A stretch of DNA of 24,692 nucleotides from Pseudomonadota bacterium. GTDB lineage: Bacteria > Pseudomonadota > Alphaproteobacteria > Sphingomonadales > Sphingomonadaceae. A program made the position numbers and the translations under genes. The DNA is taken from the NCBI GenBank assembly GCA_023432995.1, contig JAEZES010000296.1:1-24692 (forward strand). Direction: 5' to 3'. Below, in pieces: positions 23,879 through 24,692 of the stretch; positions within the stretch are counted from its first letter, which is position 1, and the number at the start of each line of letters is the position of its first letter. The notes under the pieces are model-generated. The model was not told the origin of the DNA. It saw only the letters and a list, made by a program, of their open reading frames with translations, and did not search any database.

Positions 23879-24692
23879 ATGACCCGAACCGTTCGTATCC
23901 TGCTCGCCTGCACCATGCTGGCAAGCGCATCCGCCGCCGCTGCCCAAGCCGTCTCGCCCTCGGAGCCGGTGCGCACCCAGCAGGGCCTGATCCAGGGCGC
24001 GGCGGGCAAGGTCGAGGGCGTCACGGTGTTCAAGAACATCCCGTTCGCCGCGCCGCCCGTCGGCAACCTGCGCTTCGCCCAGCCGCAGCCGCCGCAGCCG
24101 TGGCAGGGCGTGCGCGACGGGACCAAGTACGGCGACGTGTGCATGCAGAACCCGGCGCCGCAGCGCTTCCCGCCCAACGCCGCGACCGACACCGAGAACT
24201 TCACCGGGATGAGCGAGGACTGCCTCAACCTCAACATCTGGACCCCGGCCAAGCGCGCCGGCGAGAAGCTGCCCGTGATGGTCTGGCTCTACGGCGGCGC
24301 CTACAACGAGGGCGGCGGCAACGCGCCGTTCTCCGAAGGCGACAACCTCGCCGCCAAGGGCGTGGTCATGGTCACGTTCAACTACCGCGTCGGCCCGTTC
24401 GGGTTCTTCAGCCATCCCGAGCTGACCGCCGAGGGCAACGGCGCGGCGGGCAACCAGGCGCTCGGCGACGCGATCGCGGTGTTCAAGTGGCTCAAGGCCA
24501 ACGTCGAGCGGTTCGGCGGCGACCCGAACAACATCACGCTGTTCGGCGAGAGCGCCGGCGCGGCGATGAACGGCGGCCTCGTCGGCGCGGCCGGCGCGCG
24601 CGGCACGTTCGAGCGGGCGATCGCCCAGAGCGGCGCGTGGATGGGCCTCGGCATCGGCACGATGACCCCGAACCACGTTCCCGGGGCCACCC
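23879..24692 (+). CDS. Type B carboxylesterase, exported, 3' end outside the window
   Basis: The frame is open from ATG at 23879 to the window end (271 codons); family members usually exceed 500 residues, so about half is missing. A signal peptide (LLACTMLASASAAAAQA) precedes the alpha/beta-hydrolase. Typical type B landmarks are FKNIPFAAPPVGNLRF, EDCLNLNIWTP, MVWLYGGAYNEGG with the oxyanion-hole glycines, NYRVGPFGFF, and FGESAGAA with the nucleophile S225. The acidic and His triad residues would lie past the edge. It starts 26 bases after the unknown exported protein, with GGGAAGAGG as ribosome site. It would hydrolyse an ester in the periplasm or outside the cell; the released alcohol could feed the upstream dehydrogenase. 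Confidence 0.9.
   Translation, partial: MTRTVRILLACTMLASASAAAAQAVSPSEPVRTQQGLIQGAAGKVEGVTVFKNIPFAAPPVGNLRFAQPQPPQPWQGVRDGTKYGDVCMQNPAPQRFPPNAATDTENFTGMSEDCLNLNIWTPAKRAGEKLPVMVWLYGGAYNEGGGNAPFSEGDNLAAKGVVMVTFNYRVGPFGFFSHPELTAEGNGAAGNQALGDAIAVFKWLKANVERFGGDPNNITLFGESAGAAMNGGLVGAAGARGTFERAIAQSGAWMGLGIGTMTPNHVPGAT

Overview
The window is about 24.7 kb of very GC-rich DNA from an alphaproteobacterium, most likely a sphingomonad (Sphingomonadales, perhaps Erythrobacteraceae-like). The grounds are a circularly permuted two-piece tmRNA gene with the tag ANDNEALALAA, a GST that closely resembles the LigE beta-etherase of Sphingobium, an M20 hydrolase-astA-astB arginine cluster, and a HupE/UreJ plus 'transmembrane anchor' pair. 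The assignment rests on remembered family features, not on a search. Coding density is high and many adjacent genes overlap by four bases (ATGA or GTGA).

Layout. (1) 1-3314: arginine succinyltransferase-type catabolism. An M20 hydrolase is interrupted by an in-frame TAG, then astA and astB follow. (2) 3430-5414: a small membrane protein, a convergent Tat-exported L,D-transpeptidase-like protein, the permuted ssrA gene on the minus strand, and mscL on the minus strand. (3) 5557-9266: lemA, two TPM-domain proteins, a NUDIX hydrolase and a ketopantoate-reductase-like gene, packed as one likely operon. (4) 9481-12151: a LigE-like GST, then a 2-hydroxyacid dehydrogenase overlapping a glycerate 3-kinase-like gene. 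The last two fit a hydroxypyruvate to glycerate to 3-phosphoglycerate route. (5) 12233-24692: a periplasmic redox region. It holds three different PQQ-dependent dehydrogenases (one lipoprotein quinohaemoprotein and two without haem), a secreted VOC protein, a class I cytochrome c, two tandem cytochrome c'-like paralogues, a DUF3147/HupE/anchor membrane operon, an exported protein of no known function translationally coupled to the third dehydrogenase, and a type B carboxylesterase cut by the window end.

The most interesting part is region 5. The PQQ enzymes could oxidise alcohols or sugars in the periplasm and pass electrons to the nearby cytochromes. The third dehydrogenase, the unknown exported protein and the secreted esterase look like one unit that would hydrolyse an ester-containing substrate and oxidise the released alcohol. 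No substrate can be named from sequence. No PQQ biosynthesis gene, transposase, integrase, CRISPR array, tRNA or rRNA was seen.
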